Notes: generated by a model not told the origin, from the sequence alone. DNA of 64,000 nucleotides from Limosilactobacillus panis (GCF_019797825.1 NZ_CP081855.1:1-64000); one strand, 5' to 3'; numbered from the stretch's first letter, positions 20,135 through 28,903 are shown. Numbers and translations: made by a program.

Positions 20135-21586
20135 ATGGCTACACCACACTACAAGATGTACATTAATGGTAAATTTGTTGACACAGATTCAGGCAAGAAG
20201 ATTACTGTAATCAGCCCAAACGATGAATCTGTTTTAGGGACCGTTCCTAGTGCTACGGTTGAAGAAACCCGTGAAGCAATTGACGCCGCTACGGAAGCTG
20301 AAAAGACTTGGCACCGGGTACCTGCACCAACCCGTGGAACCTACCTCCACAAGCTGGCCGAAGAAATTCGGAAGGACCCAGAACCATGGATCAAGAATCT
20401 GCAAGTTGAACAAGGTAAGATTCGTTCACTTGCTGAAACTGAAGTAAACTTCACCGCCGACTACTTTGACTACATGGCAGCAGCTGGTCGGACTTACAAG
20501 GGTGAAGTTATCCAATCCGACAACAAGGATGAGACAATTTTGCTGAAGCGGATGCCAATTGGTGTCATCGCTGGAATCCTGCCTTGGAACTTCCCATTCT
20601 TCCTGATTGCCCGGAAGATGGCTCCAGCTTTGGTAACTGGTAACACCATCGTATTGAAGCCAAGTTCTGACACCCCAATTGGTGCCCTTGAATTTGCTAA
20701 GCTCTGTGACAAGGTTGGTATCCCAGCCGGGGTTGTAAACTTTGTTACTGGACCAGGTTCAGTTGTTGGGAACGAACTTTCCAAGAACCCTAAGATCGGC
20801 ATGGCCAGCTTGACTGGTTCTGTTGGCGCTGGTAAGCGGATCATGGCTGCCGCAGCTGACCACGTTGGTGAAGTTTCCCTTGAATTAGGTGGGAACGCTC
20901 CAGCTGTTGTTTGTGACGATGCTGACTTAGACGAAGCCGTTAACGACATCATCAACTCACGGTTCGACAACAACGGTGAACTTTGCAACAACGTTCAACG
21001 GGTATACGTTCAAGAAAACGTTGCTGACGAATTCATGGAAAAGCTGACTGCTGCTGTTAAGAAGATTACTGTTGGTGACACGGTTAAGAACCCTAAGATT
21101 GGCATGGGTCCACTGATCAACAAGGCCGCCCTTGAAAAGGTTGACAGCCAGGTAAAGCAAGCTGTTAAGGAAGGTGCCAAGGTTGTTACCGGTGGTAAGC
21201 CAGTTGACGGCAAGGGCTTCTTCTACGAACCAACTATCTTGACCAATGTCAAGCAGGATGGTTCCGCTATCCAAGACGAAATCTTCGGCCCAGTTCTGCC
21301 AGTTATGACCTTCAAGACCCTTGAAGAAGCCGTTGACATGTGCAACGACAGCACGATGGGCCTGACCTCTGGTATCTTCACCAAGAGCCTTGACCGGGCA
21401 GCCTACGCTGTTAACGAAATTCAAGCCGGTGAAACCTACGTCAACCGGAACTACTTCGAAGCTATGCAAGGTTACCACGCTGGTGTTAAGGAATCTGGTA
21501 TCGGTGGTTCTGATGGTATGCACGGTATCCTTGAATGCACTGACACGAAGGTTGTTTACATCCAACGTCACCCAGAAAACATTTAA
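20135..21586 (+). CDS. Aldehyde dehydrogenase, AldA (lactaldehyde/glycolaldehyde) type
   Basis: Oxidises an aldehyde to an acid with NAD. With the ATG seven bases after AAGGAAG the protein has 483 residues; an in-frame upstream TTG has no ribosome site. Catalytic Cys284 (NNGELCNN) and Glu250 (SLELGGNAP) are present, with the conserved ILPWNFPFFLIARKMAPAL and LTGSVGAGKRIM. Much of the sequence can be aligned with E. coli AldA, including YINGKFVD and the C-terminal NFEAMQGYHAG motif. Together with the preceding alcohol dehydrogenase it suggests use of lactaldehyde-like or aromatic aldehydes. The exact substrate cannot be set from sequence. Confidence 0.88.
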   Translation: MATPHYKMYINGKFVDTDSGKKITVISPNDESVLGTVPSATVEETREAIDAATEAEKTWHRVPAPTRGTYLHKLAEEIRKDPEPWIKNLQVEQGKIRSLAETEVNFTADYFDYMAAAGRTYKGEVIQSDNKDETILLKRMPIGVIAGILPWNFPFFLIARKMAPALVTGNTIVLKPSSDTPIGALEFAKLCDKVGIPAGVVNFVTGPGSVVGNELSKNPKIGMASLTGSVGAGKRIMAAAADHVGEVSLELGGNAPAVVCDDADLDEAVNDIINSRFDNNGELCNNVQRVYVQENVADEFMEKLTAAVKKITVGDTVKNPKIGMGPLINKAALEKVDSQVKQAVKEGAKVVTGGKPVDGKGFFYEPTILTNVKQDGSAIQDEIFGPVLPVMTFKTLEEAVDMCNDSTMGLTSGIFTKSLDRAAYAVNEIQAGETYVNRNYFEAMQGYHAGVKESGIGGSDGMHGILECTDTKVVYIQRHPENI

Positions 21587-21619
21587 TACTTCTCCTTTTA
21601 TAAACTAAGTATCTCCTGA

Positions 21620-21655
21620 AAAAGGGGCACGACAATCAGTCGTGCCCCTTTTTTG
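21620..21655. terminator. Bidirectional terminator between aldehyde dehydrogenase and tcyP
   Basis: AAGGGGCACGAC pairs with GTCGTGCCCCTT around a six-base loop, with an A run before and a T run after. Confidence 0.88.
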
Positions 21656-21703
21656 GGTGAAATATTTCCTGGGAAATTATAGTTCATTAGCCACAACCTT
21701 GGA

Positions 21704-23062
21704 CTAGTCACCCAGCTTGTCGTGGTCTAATTCGCCCATGTTCTTGGCGGTTGCGACCCCGGCCAGGATGGAATCATTAACGTTCAGGGCGGTCCGGGCC
21801 ATATCGATGATTGGGTCAATGGCAATTAGGACCCCCATGATGGCAACGGGCAGGTTCAACGTCCCGAGGACCATCAGGGTCGTAAAGGTGGCCCCACCAC
21901 CGACACCGGCAACCCCAAAGGAAGCGATGACGTCAATGGCAATCAAGGTCAGGATAAACTGCCAGGAGAAGACGTTGATTCCGGCGGTTGGAGCGATGAT
22001 TGCGGCAACCATTGATGGGTAAATCCCAGCACAGCCGTTCTGACCAATTGTCAGCCCAAAGCTGGCGGCAAAGTTAGCAACGGAGGAACTAACCCCCAGC
22101 GAGTCCCGTTGAATCTTGACGTTTAACGGCAGGGTACCGGCACTGGTCCGTGACGTAAAGGCAAAGATGAGGGCGGGCCAAGCCTTCTTGTAGTAGGCAA
22201 CCGGGTTGATGCGGTTGACCAGCAGGATGATGGTGTGGACGATAAACATTACGGCAATGGCCACGTAGGCAGCGACGATGAAGGTGCCCAGCTTGGCGAT
22301 GGAGGCAAAACTACTGGTTGCGGTGGCCTTGACCATCAGGGCGAAAATACCGTATGGGGTTAACTCAAGGACCATCTTTACCAGGCGGCTGACGATTGCC
22401 TGCAGGGCGGCGATTCCCTTGGCAAAGATCCGGGCCTCATCCGGCTGGTTATCGCGGAGCCACAGGAAGGCCACCCCGACCATCAGGGAGAAGATTACGA
22501 CGGCAATGGTACTGGAAGACCGGGTGCCGGCAAAGTCAGCGAAGATGTTGGTGGGTAAAAGGTTGGTGATCTGTTGGGGAAGGGTCAAACCCTTTAATGT
22601 TGCCTGGTGGGTCTTAATGGCGTCAATGGCCGTCGAGTTGGCCGCCATCCCCTTGATGAAACTAGCTCCCTGGAGGTTGAAGGCCAGGACACTCATGATC
22701 CCGATGAAGGAGGCCACGGCGGTGGTGGAAAGGAGGATTCCCAAGACATTGGTGGTCATCTTCTTCAGGTTCGTTTGCTTCTTTAGCTTAGTGAAGGCGC
22801 CCACGAGGGAAACGAAGACCAGGGGGATCACCAGCATTTGTAGCAGGGCAATGTAGCCGTTGCCGACGATGTTGATCCAATCGATGGCCGTCGTGGCGGT
22901 TTTACTGGTGGGACCATAGATTAGTTGAATGGCCGCGCCACCGATGATTCCCAAGACCAGGGCCAAGAAGACGAGCTTGTTAAAGCCCCAGTGGCGACGG
23001 TGGAGGTAAATCATGCCGGCCATAATGGCGGCGGCGATGATGATAATAAGTAGTGCTTGCAT
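21704..23062 (-). CDS. tcyP: L-cystine/dicarboxylate symporter, TcyP-like
   Basis: Sodium- or proton-coupled transporter of the DAACS family, 452 residues, with about nine to ten hydrophobic segments. The N-terminal HRRHWGFNKLVFLALVLGI and YIALLQMLVIPLVFVSLVGAF, and the later SRTSAGTLPLNVKIQ and VGGGATFTTLMVLGTL, match the TcyP (YhcL) branch, which imports cystine in B. subtilis. A cysteine-related role is supported independently by the Cys-Cys leader peptide upstream. The ribosome site is AGAGAG. The gene is convergent with the aldehyde dehydrogenase. Confidence 0.8.
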   Translation of the reverse strand: MQALLIIIIAAAIMAGMIYLHRRHWGFNKLVFLALVLGIIGGAAIQLIYGPTSKTATTAIDWINIVGNGYIALLQMLVIPLVFVSLVGAFTKLKKQTNLKKMTTNVLGILLSTTAVASFIGIMSVLAFNLQGASFIKGMAANSTAIDAIKTHQATLKGLTLPQQITNLLPTNIFADFAGTRSSSTIAVVIFSLMVGVAFLWLRDNQPDEARIFAKGIAALQAIVSRLVKMVLELTPYGIFALMVKATATSSFASIAKLGTFIVAAYVAIAVMFIVHTIILLVNRINPVAYYKKAWPALIFAFTSRTSAGTLPLNVKIQRDSLGVSSSVANFAASFGLTIGQNGCAGIYPSMVAAIIAPTAGINVFSWQFILTLIAIDVIASFGVAGVGGGATFTTLMVLGTLNLPVAIMGVLIAIDPIIDMARTALNVNDSILAGVATAKNMGELDHDKLGD

Positions 23063-23114
23063 TTTTAATGCTCTCTTTCTTTAATTTACATAATTCCGCA
23101 ATTCGTTTAGCAAC

Positions 23115-23170
23115 AAAAAAAGATTTCCCAGTGCGCGCACTCTGAGAACTCTTACTTGGAAAATATTTAA
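23115..23170 (-). terminator. Candidate attenuator terminator before tcyP
   Basis: On the minus strand ATTTTCC pairs with GGGAAAT, enclosing an inner palindrome AGTGCGCGCACT, and is followed by CTTTTTTT. It lies after the Cys-rich mini-ORF and 50 bases before the transporter start, where a regulated terminator would be expected. Confidence 0.55.
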
Positions 23171-23190
23171 AACGGAAAAGCTACTTGTTG

Positions 23191-23301
23191 TTAACTTTGC
23201 CGTCTTCCCGCTGAGTAATCATAGGGTAACGCAAATAGCATGTTGGCGTTCGCACAACATGCACAACAAGTAGCAGCCTTGGCAAAAATTGCGTTAGTCA
23301 T
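23191..23301 (-). CDS. Cys-rich leader peptide upstream of the cystine transporter
   Basis: A 36-residue mini-ORF starting MTNAIFAK, with four Cys in six residues (CCACC pattern at residues 12-16). It has a ribosome site, AAGGGAG, eight bases before its ATG and a strong promoter just upstream. The first Cys pair (GCTACTTGTTGT) is perfectly complementary over 12 bases to ACAACAAGTAGC right after the stop codon, at 23180-23191. The second pair sits in GCATGTTG, which pairs with CAACATGC inside the ORF. A hairpin with a T run follows. This is the layout of a ribosome-sensed attenuator reading cysteinyl-tRNA supply. The peptide probably has no function of its own. The regulatory role is inference from structure. 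Confidence 0.75.
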   Translation of the reverse strand: MTNAIFAKAATCCACCANANMLFALPYDYSAGRRQS

Positions 23302-23335
23302 AATGATTACTCCCTTCGTTTCTAAACTTGGTTAT

Positions 23336-23364
23336 ACTATACCGAGTTAGTTACTTTTTGTCAA
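23336..23364 (-). promoter_or_regulatory. Promoter of the Cys leader and tcyP
   Basis: TTGACA and TATAGT are spaced by 17 bases on the minus strand, 35 bases before the leader ATG. One of the best sigma-A promoters in the window. It is divergent from ppk2. Confidence 0.8.
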
Positions 23365-23436
23365 CAAAAAAATATAATTACCCGGGTGACGGCTATTTGG
23401 TATATGATTGAGGAAGACGGAAAAGGAGGAATTGCG

Positions 23437-24312
23437 ATGGACACAAAACAGTATCGGTATACCAGTAATGATTTTAAGATTAAGAAGGCGCCGACCTTTG
23501 TTACGGACTCAAGTGATGAGCTGAAGAAGATCAAGAAGCAGGTTAAGAAGAATCTGAAGCGGATCCGGGAGGCCCAAAAGAAGATGTACGCCCGGCGGCA
23601 CTACAGCGTCCTGGTCGTTTTCCAAGCGATGGATGCCGCGGGGAAGGACAGTATGATTGCCCACATTTTCTCGGGAGTTAACCCGGTTGGCTTTAAGGTC
23701 GCCAACTTTAAGCAGCCCACTTCTAAGGAACTGCGCCATGACTACCTCTGGCGGATTACCCGGGAGCTGCCCCTTCGTGGGGACATCGGGGTCTTCAACC
23801 GGTCTTACTACGAGGATGTCTTAGTGTCCCGGGTCCACCCTGAAATTATCCTGAATAGCAACCTCCCTGGCATTTACTCCTTAAAGGACGTGGATGACCA
23901 CTTCTTTGAGAAACGCTACCAGGATATCCGTGAGTACGAGAAGTACCTGACCCGTAACGGCTATGTTGTTTTGAAATTCTTCCTGCACGTTTCTAAGGAT
24001 GAACAGAAGAAGCGGTTCTTGTCCCGGATTGACCGGCCGGAAAAGAACTGGAAGTTCTCGGCGGCGGATATTCGGGAACGCCAGTACTGGGACCAGTACC
24101 AGGCGGCCTACGAGAAGGCAATTAACGCCACCGCCACGAAGGAGAACCCATGGTACGTTATCCCGGCGGACGACAAGTGGTATTCCCGCCTGATTGTTTC
24201 AGACATTATCACCAAGCGGATTGAAAAGTTGCCCCTCTCGTACCCAGAACTGAACGAACAGGAGGCAGCGGAGCTCAAGGAAGCCCGGCAGCGCTTGTTG
24301 GATGAAAAATAA
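23437..24312 (+). CDS. ppk2: Polyphosphate kinase 2 family protein
   Basis: Transfers phosphate between polyphosphate and nucleotides. The 291-residue protein carries the PPK2 P-loop FQAMDAAGKDSM (about 63-73), the lid/substrate region YLWRITRELPLRGDIGVFNRS and YYEDVLVSRVHPE, and the downstream SRIDRPEKNWKFS. Only one PPK2 domain is present, as in class I or III enzymes; class cannot be decided by eye. The ATG chosen has an AAAAGGAGG site; the longer frame upstream lacks one. Monocistronic, with a strong terminator. Confidence 0.9.
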   Translation: MDTKQYRYTSNDFKIKKAPTFVTDSSDELKKIKKQVKKNLKRIREAQKKMYARRHYSVLVVFQAMDAAGKDSMIAHIFSGVNPVGFKVANFKQPTSKELRHDYLWRITRELPLRGDIGVFNRSYYEDVLVSRVHPEIILNSNLPGIYSLKDVDDHFFEKRYQDIREYEKYLTRNGYVVLKFFLHVSKDEQKKRFLSRIDRPEKNWKFSAADIRERQYWDQYQAAYEKAINATATKENPWYVIPADDKWYSRLIVSDIITKRIEKLPLSYPELNEQEAAELKEARQRLLDEK

Positions 24313-24321
24313 TAGTGATAT

Positions 24322-24362
24322 GGTGCTAGTATTCGGCCTTGCCGAGGACTGGCACCTTTTTT
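24322..24362 (+). terminator. Terminator after ppk2
   Basis: GGTGCTAGTATTCGGC pairs imperfectly with GCCGAGGACTGGCACC around a CTT loop, followed by six T. Confidence 0.85.
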
Positions 24363-24367
24363 GGTGA

Positions 24368-24397
24368 CAAAAAAAGCACCCGCCGAAACGAGTGCTT
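24368..24397 (-). terminator. Terminator of the first tRNA-Lys gene
   Basis: On the minus strand AAGCAC and adjoining bases pair with GTGCTT, followed by a run of T, a few bases after the tRNA end. Confidence 0.7.
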
Positions 24398-24402
24398 AGT
24401 GA

Positions 24403-24475
24403 TGGGCAGTCAGGGGATCGAACCCTGGACCCACGGATTAAGAGTCCGTTGCTCTGCCAGCTGAGCTAACTGCCC
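24403..24475 (-). tRNA. tRNA-Lys (anticodon CTT), copy 1
   Basis: A 73-base cloverleaf: acceptor GGGCAGT with ACTGCCC and discriminator A, D-arm GCTC-GAGC, anticodon arm ACGGA-CTCTTAA-TCCGT with CTT at the anticodon, variable loop, and T-arm CAGGG-TTCGATC-CCCTG. The CCA end is not encoded. An identical gene lies 5 kb downstream on the same strand. Confidence 0.95.
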
Positions 24476-24558
24476 ATGTCATATTGACAACACAAATTAT
24501 AATATCAACTTTTCCCCTTTTTTGCAAGGCCTTTTTAAAATTATTTCGTATTTTACTT

Positions 24559-24571
24559 AGGCATCTAACTG
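24559..24571. promoter_or_regulatory. Candidate MarR operator before marR
   Basis: TAGGCATCTAACT is the exact reverse complement of AGTTAGATGCCTA found before the ABC transporter gene. It lies 47 bases before the marR start, so the regulator may control itself and the exporter through the same motif. Confidence 0.6.
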
Positions 24572-24617
24572 TTATAAGCTAATAGTAAGGATAAATTCTA
24601 AAGTAAGGGGTAATTTT

Positions 24618-25052
24618 ATGACCAGCAAAAAAGAGCGTTTTGAGCTGATGAACCGCCTGTTGCGGACCTACATGATTAACATGCAACACTTCTACATTAG
24701 CCTTTCGCCACAACTAGACCTAACACCGCAACAGGCCCGGACCCTCTTGTACATCCAAAAAAAGCCTGGCCTGATTCAACGGGAAATCGGTGACTATTTC
24801 CACCTCCGCAACGCCAGCGTCACCAGCATGTTGAAGAATCTTGAACGGGCCGGTTATATTGTCCGGAAAAACGACCAGGAATCAGCCCGCATCAAGCGGA
24901 TTTTCTTGACAGATGCCGGCGTCGCCAAAACGGCGAAAATCAAGACGGTCTTTGACCAGGCCTACTCACAGATTGTGGATCATCTGCGAGAAGAAGATAT
25001 CGACGCAATGGTGACGGCGATGAAGAAAATTAACCGGGACCTAGAAAAGTAA
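24618..25052 (+). CDS. MarR-family transcriptional regulator
   Basis: Winged-helix regulator, 144 residues. The winged helix is recognisable from PQQARTLLYIQKKPGLIQREIGDYF, the recognition helix region LRNASVTSMLKNLERAGYI and the wing KNDQESARIKRIFLTDAG. It probably represses the ABC exporter that starts 87 bases downstream: a 13-base motif occurs upstream of both genes. The ligand is unknown. Confidence 0.9.
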   Translation: MTSKKERFELMNRLLRTYMINMQHFYISLSPQLDLTPQQARTLLYIQKKPGLIQREIGDYFHLRNASVTSMLKNLERAGYIVRKNDQESARIKRIFLTDAGVAKTAKIKTVFDQAYSQIVDHLREEDIDAMVTAMKKINRDLEK

Positions 25053-25061
25053 ATTATCTTG

Positions 25062-25120
25062 TTGACAGTTAGATGCCTATGTGTTTTAATGTAAGTCGTT
25101 TAAAACAGTTAGATACTTAA
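25062..25120. promoter_or_regulatory. Promoter and repeated MarR-type operator before the ABC gene
   Basis: TTGACA at 25062-25067 runs into AGTTAGATGCCTA (25067-25079), and a second, looser copy CAGTTAGATACTTAA lies at 25106-25120. The first overlaps the -35 region and the second lies between promoter and ribosome site, a layout suited to repression. Confidence 0.6.
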
Positions 25121-25139
25121 TTGTTAGGAGGCTTACAAA

Positions 25140-26861
25140 ATGCCAAGGAAAAAGTTCAATTTTCGTGAGTTCTTTGGACTGATCAACCACCTCCACCCGA
25201 AATACGGGCGGCTCGTGGTCGGGGTCCTGCTGGGCTTTATTTCGACAGCGGCCAACCTGTTTGTGCCGCAACTGGCCCAGCGGCTGATCAATAATTTCCG
25301 TAGTATTAGCCCAACTTTGGCAATCTTAACGGTGGTTATCTTTATTGCTGGACTGATTACCAGTGCCGTTTCAGGAGTCCTGCTCGGGATCTTTGGTGAG
25401 AACGTAGTGGCCAAGCTGCGGAAACAGTTGTGGCAGAAGCTGCTTAAGATGCCGGTAAAGTACTTTGACAATGTCAAGACCGGGGAAATCAGCTCCCGGC
25501 TGGTCAACGATACCTCACAGGTGAAGGAACTCCTTGCGTCGACCTTCCCCAACGCGATGACCTCAATCCTCCAGTTTGTCGGCGCCCTGGTCATCATGCT
25601 GGCGATGGACTGGAGGATGACCATCCTGATGTTCGTCACCGTCCCGCTGATTATCCTGGTGATGATGCCAATTATGAATTGGTCCCGCCGAATCGGTCGG
25701 ATCCGCCAGGATGAGCTGGCTAAGTTCGCCAGCGACTCCACCGACGTGCTCGGAGAGGTGCGATTGGTCAAGTCCTCAAATGGTGAGCAGCACGAGCTTA
25801 CCCGGGGAAACCAGCGCATTCGCAACCTCTACAGGATTGGGGCCAAGGAAGCCATCGTCAATTCCGTCACCTTGCCGGTTACTAACATGATGATGATGGT
25901 AATGTTCCTTTTGGTCCTCGGTTATGGGGCCATTCGGGTAATGAACAACCAGATTACCATGGGGGCACTGGTATCGTTTCTGATGTACCTGTTCCAGATT
26001 TTCAGTCCGGTAATCATCGTCAGCCAGCTCTTTACCGACATGGCCAAGACAAGTGGGGCCACCGAACGAATCCAGCAGATGCTGGCCGAACCCGAGGAAT
26101 TTGTTAGCGACAAGACCGAACAGGAAATCGCGGCAAAGCCACTGAAGTTTGACCACGTTGACTTTGCCTACGAGCCCGGTAAGCCGATTCTCAAGGACAT
26201 CAGTTTTGCGACGAAACCCAACGCGGTGATCGCCTTTGCGGGCCCGTCTGGTGGTGGGAAAACGACCATCTTCTCCCTGATTGAACGTTTCTACCAGCCG
26301 ACTGCCGGTAAGGTCCTGCTGGGCGATGAAGACATTGATCAGTTCGACTTGGCCAAGTGGCGGGAACAAATCGGTCTGGTCAGCCAGGATGCCGCGGTAA
26401 TGCCGGGCACCATCCGGGATAACCTGACATACGGACTCCGCCGGTCGGTGAGTGATGATGAACTCTGGTGGGCCCTCAAGATGGCGTACGCCGATGGCTT
26501 TGTCTCTCAAATGGCCGACCAGCTGGAAACAGAAATTGGGGAGCGGGGAATCAAGCTTTCCGGGGGCCAGCGGCAGCGAATTGCGATTGCCCGGGCCTTC
26601 CTCCGTGACCCCAAGATCTTAATGCTCGACGAGGCCACGGCCAGCCTGGATGCTGAATCCGAGGCAATGGTTCAAAAAGCCCTTGGCGACTTGATGCAGG
26701 GGCGGACCACCCTGGTGATTGCCCACCGGCTGAGTACGATTGTCGATGCTGACAAGATTTACTTTATCGAACACGGGACGGTGTCGGGCGCCGGCACCCA
26801 CCAGGAATTGCTGGAGAGCACGCCACTCTATGCCCAGTATGTTCACGATCAATTTAAATAG
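25140..26861 (+). CDS. ABC half-transporter, multidrug/lipid exporter type
   Basis: Fused membrane and ATPase half-transporter of 573 residues, likely working as a homodimer like LmrA/BmrA. Six helices span about 20-310; the cytosolic domain has Walker A AGPSGGGKTT, Q-loop GLVSQDAAVMPGT, signature LSGGQRQRIAIARAF, Walker B ILMLDEATASLD and the switch His in IAHRLSTI. GTTAGGAGG precedes the ATG. With the MarR gene it forms a regulated efflux pair; substrate unknown. Confidence 0.9.
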   Translation: MPRKKFNFREFFGLINHLHPKYGRLVVGVLLGFISTAANLFVPQLAQRLINNFRSISPTLAILTVVIFIAGLITSAVSGVLLGIFGENVVAKLRKQLWQKLLKMPVKYFDNVKTGEISSRLVNDTSQVKELLASTFPNAMTSILQFVGALVIMLAMDWRMTILMFVTVPLIILVMMPIMNWSRRIGRIRQDELAKFASDSTDVLGEVRLVKSSNGEQHELTRGNQRIRNLYRIGAKEAIVNSVTLPVTNMMMMVMFLLVLGYGAIRVMNNQITMGALVSFLMYLFQIFSPVIIVSQLFTDMAKTSGATERIQQMLAEPEEFVSDKTEQEIAAKPLKFDHVDFAYEPGKPILKDISFATKPNAVIAFAGPSGGGKTTIFSLIERFYQPTAGKVLLGDEDIDQFDLAKWREQIGLVSQDAAVMPGTIRDNLTYGLRRSVSDDELWWALKMAYADGFVSQMADQLETEIGERGIKLSGGQRQRIAIARAFLRDPKILMLDEATASLDAESEAMVQKALGDLMQGRTTLVIAHRLSTIVDADKIYFIEHGTVSGAGTHQELLESTPLYAQYVHDQFK

Positions 26862-26864
26862 TAA

Positions 26865-26898
26865 TAAGGCCACCGGCGGTTTTCCTGCGGTGGCCTTA
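26865..26898. terminator. Terminator shared by the ABC gene and the convergent aldo/keto reductase
   Basis: TAAGGCCACCG pairs with CGGTGGCCTTA around a GC-containing loop. T tracts are short on both sides. Confidence 0.7.
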
Positions 26899-26910
26899 AT
26901 TATTATGCGG

Positions 26911-27906
26911 TTATTGTTGACTGGCGAGCACTTGGTCAATGGCGGCCAGCTCGTCAGCGGTGAATTTGAGGTTATTGAGGGCCTTAACGTTGTCAACCAG
27001 TTGACTTGGCCGACTAGCGCCCACCAGGACGCATGCCATCACTGGTTGGCGGAGGTCCCAGGCCAGAGCCATCTCGGCCAGGGTCTGGTGCCGCTGCTTG
27101 GCGATTTCGTTCAACTGCCGGACGGTATCGATGGTTTGCTCAACCTGATCCGGGTGGAGGAAGGGACTGGTCGACTTGGCAGCCCTTGAGTCAGCCGGGA
27201 TGCCGTTGAGGTAGCGGTTGGTTAATAACCCCTGGGCCAGGGGACTAAAGCAGACCGCGCCCTTACCTTCCTTCTCCAGCACCGGTAACAAGTCACCCTC
27301 GATGTGGCGGTCAAACATGTTATAGCGGGGCTGGTGGATGATAAATGGCGTGTGGAGGTCCTTAAAGACCTTGGTGATCGCGGCGGTCTGGGCACCATCA
27401 TAGTTGGAGATTCCAATGTAGAGGGCCTTGCCTTCCCGGACCAGCTGGTCGAGAGCCTCAGCAGTCTCTTCAATTGGCGTCGCCGGGTCTGGCCGGTGGG
27501 AATAGAAGATGTCTACGTAGTCCAGTTGGAGCCGTTTGAGGCTCTGGTTGGCACTGGCGATGATACTCTTGCGCGATCCCCAGTTGCCGTATGGGCCGTC
27601 CCACATTTCGTAGCCGGCCTTACTGGTGATGATCATCTCGTCTCTGTAGGGCTTCATATCGGTGGCCATGATCCGGCCAAAGTTTTCCTCCGCACTGCCG
27701 GGGACCGGGCCGTAGTTGTTGGCGAGATCGTAGTAAGTGATTCCGAGGTCAAACGCCTGGTGGACGATGGCCTTCTGATTTTCGTAGGGGTCAACGCTAC
27801 CGAAGTTGTGCCAGAAGCCCAGACCAATGGCGGAGAGCTTGAGGCCACTCTTGCCAACCCGGTTATAGGTCATCTGTTGGTAGCGGTGGGGGTTAGCTTG
27901 ATACAT
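26911..27906 (-). CDS. Aldo/keto reductase, YghZ type
   Basis: NADPH-dependent reductase of the AKR14-like group, 331 residues. The barrel motifs are FDLGITYYDLANNYGP with the catalytic Asp and Tyr, TSKAGYEM with the Lys, and FYSHRPDP with the His. YghZ relatives reduce L-glyceraldehyde 3-phosphate and methylglyoxal; the substrate here is not set by sequence. The ATG follows GGAGGAG and starts 16 bases after the end of another reductase, so the two are co-transcribed, probably under the HxlR regulator. Confidence 0.88.
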   Translation of the reverse strand: MYQANPHRYQQMTYNRVGKSGLKLSAIGLGFWHNFGSVDPYENQKAIVHQAFDLGITYYDLANNYGPVPGSAEENFGRIMATDMKPYRDEMIITSKAGYEMWDGPYGNWGSRKSIIASANQSLKRLQLDYVDIFYSHRPDPATPIEETAEALDQLVREGKALYIGISNYDGAQTAAITKVFKDLHTPFIIHQPRYNMFDRHIEGDLLPVLEKEGKGAVCFSPLAQGLLTNRYLNGIPADSRAAKSTSPFLHPDQVEQTIDTVRQLNEIAKQRHQTLAEMALAWDLRQPVMACVLVGASRPSQLVDNVKALNNLKFTADELAAIDQVLASQQ

Positions 27907-27922
27907 TATGACTCCTCCTCAA

Positions 27923-28876
27923 TTAAGGCAGTTGGTGTCCGGCAGCCAGGTAGAGGTCGTACCACTCCTGGTTAGTCAGGTCGACGTCGGCGCCCTTGGC
28001 ACTGTCGGCGATGTGGGCCGGGTTCATGGTCCCCATGATCAACTGGATCTGGGCCGGGTGCTTGAGGACCCAGGCGGCAGCGATGGCGTTTTTACCAACC
28101 CCGTACTTGGTGGCCAGTTCACCAAGCTTCTTATTCAGTTCTGGGTAGTCCGGGTTGTCGATGAAGGTGCCCTCAAAATTCCCGTACTGGAATGGCGACC
28201 AGGCCTGGATGGTGATGTGGTGGTGCCGGCAGTAGTCGAGGAGGCCGCCGTCGTGGTCGGTTCCATCGGCATTAGCAATGTTAGTATTGATCCCGAAGTC
28301 GATCATCCCCGTGTGCTTCAGGCCAAACTGCAGTTGGTTAAACATCAGGTGTTGGGTGATGCTGTCCTGGACCATCGCAAATTGTTGGGGGTTGAAGTTG
28401 GAGACCCCGAAGAAGCGGACTTTACCGCTGGCCTGGAGGATGTCAAAGGCTTCCTTGATGCCGTCCAGGTCCATCAGCGGGTCTGGCCGGTGGAGGAGGA
28501 GGCCATCCAAGTAGTCGGTCCCCATCCGCTTCAGGACCCCATCAACAGCCTCCAGGATGTGCTGCTTGGTGAATTCGTAGCGGCTGCCGAAGACAAAGCT
28601 ACCGTTGCTCCGGGCCGGGTCAACGATGATGCCGACCTTAGATTGGATGAAAAGGTCCGTCCGTTTAGCATTTGACAGCTTGAGGGCCTGGCCCAGCACT
28701 TCTTCCGACTTTCCCTGACCGTAAATATCAGCCGAGTCGATGAAGTTGATGCCGTTATCAAAAGCAGTGTCGACCGCCTTGGCCGCTTCGGCCGGGGTCT
28801 TAGCTTCCATCCGCATGATCCCCAGTCCCATTGCCGGGATCTTCAGACTGGTTGCACCGAGGTTAATTTGTTTCAT
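27923..28876 (-). CDS. Aldo/keto reductase, YdhF type
   Basis: Second reductase of the pair, 317 residues. Barrel start MKQINLGATSLKIPAMGLG, catalytic Asp/Tyr in GINFIDSADIYGQGKSE, Lys in LFIQSKVGI and His in LLHRPDPLMD. It belongs to a different AKR subgroup from its neighbour, so the pair is not a recent tandem duplication. A palindrome in its promoter region and the HxlR gene 98 bases upstream suggest induction by electrophiles or carbonyl stress, as known for several HxlR regulators. Confidence 0.88.
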   Translation of the reverse strand: MKQINLGATSLKIPAMGLGIMRMEAKTPAEAAKAVDTAFDNGINFIDSADIYGQGKSEEVLGQALKLSNAKRTDLFIQSKVGIIVDPARSNGSFVFGSRYEFTKQHILEAVDGVLKRMGTDYLDGLLLHRPDPLMDLDGIKEAFDILQASGKVRFFGVSNFNPQQFAMVQDSITQHLMFNQLQFGLKHTGMIDFGINTNIANADGTDHDGGLLDYCRHHHITIQAWSPFQYGNFEGTFIDNPDYPELNKKLGELATKYGVGKNAIAAAWVLKHPAQIQLIMGTMNPAHIADSAKGADVDLTNQEWYDLYLAAGHQLP

Positions 28877-28903
28877 AAGAAAAGCCGTCCTTTCGAATCT
28901 GAC

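Noticed and set aside
21717..22856. Long open frames opposite tcyP and other GC-rich genes
   Set aside because: Antisense to well-conserved proteins, without ribosome sites or recognisable domains.
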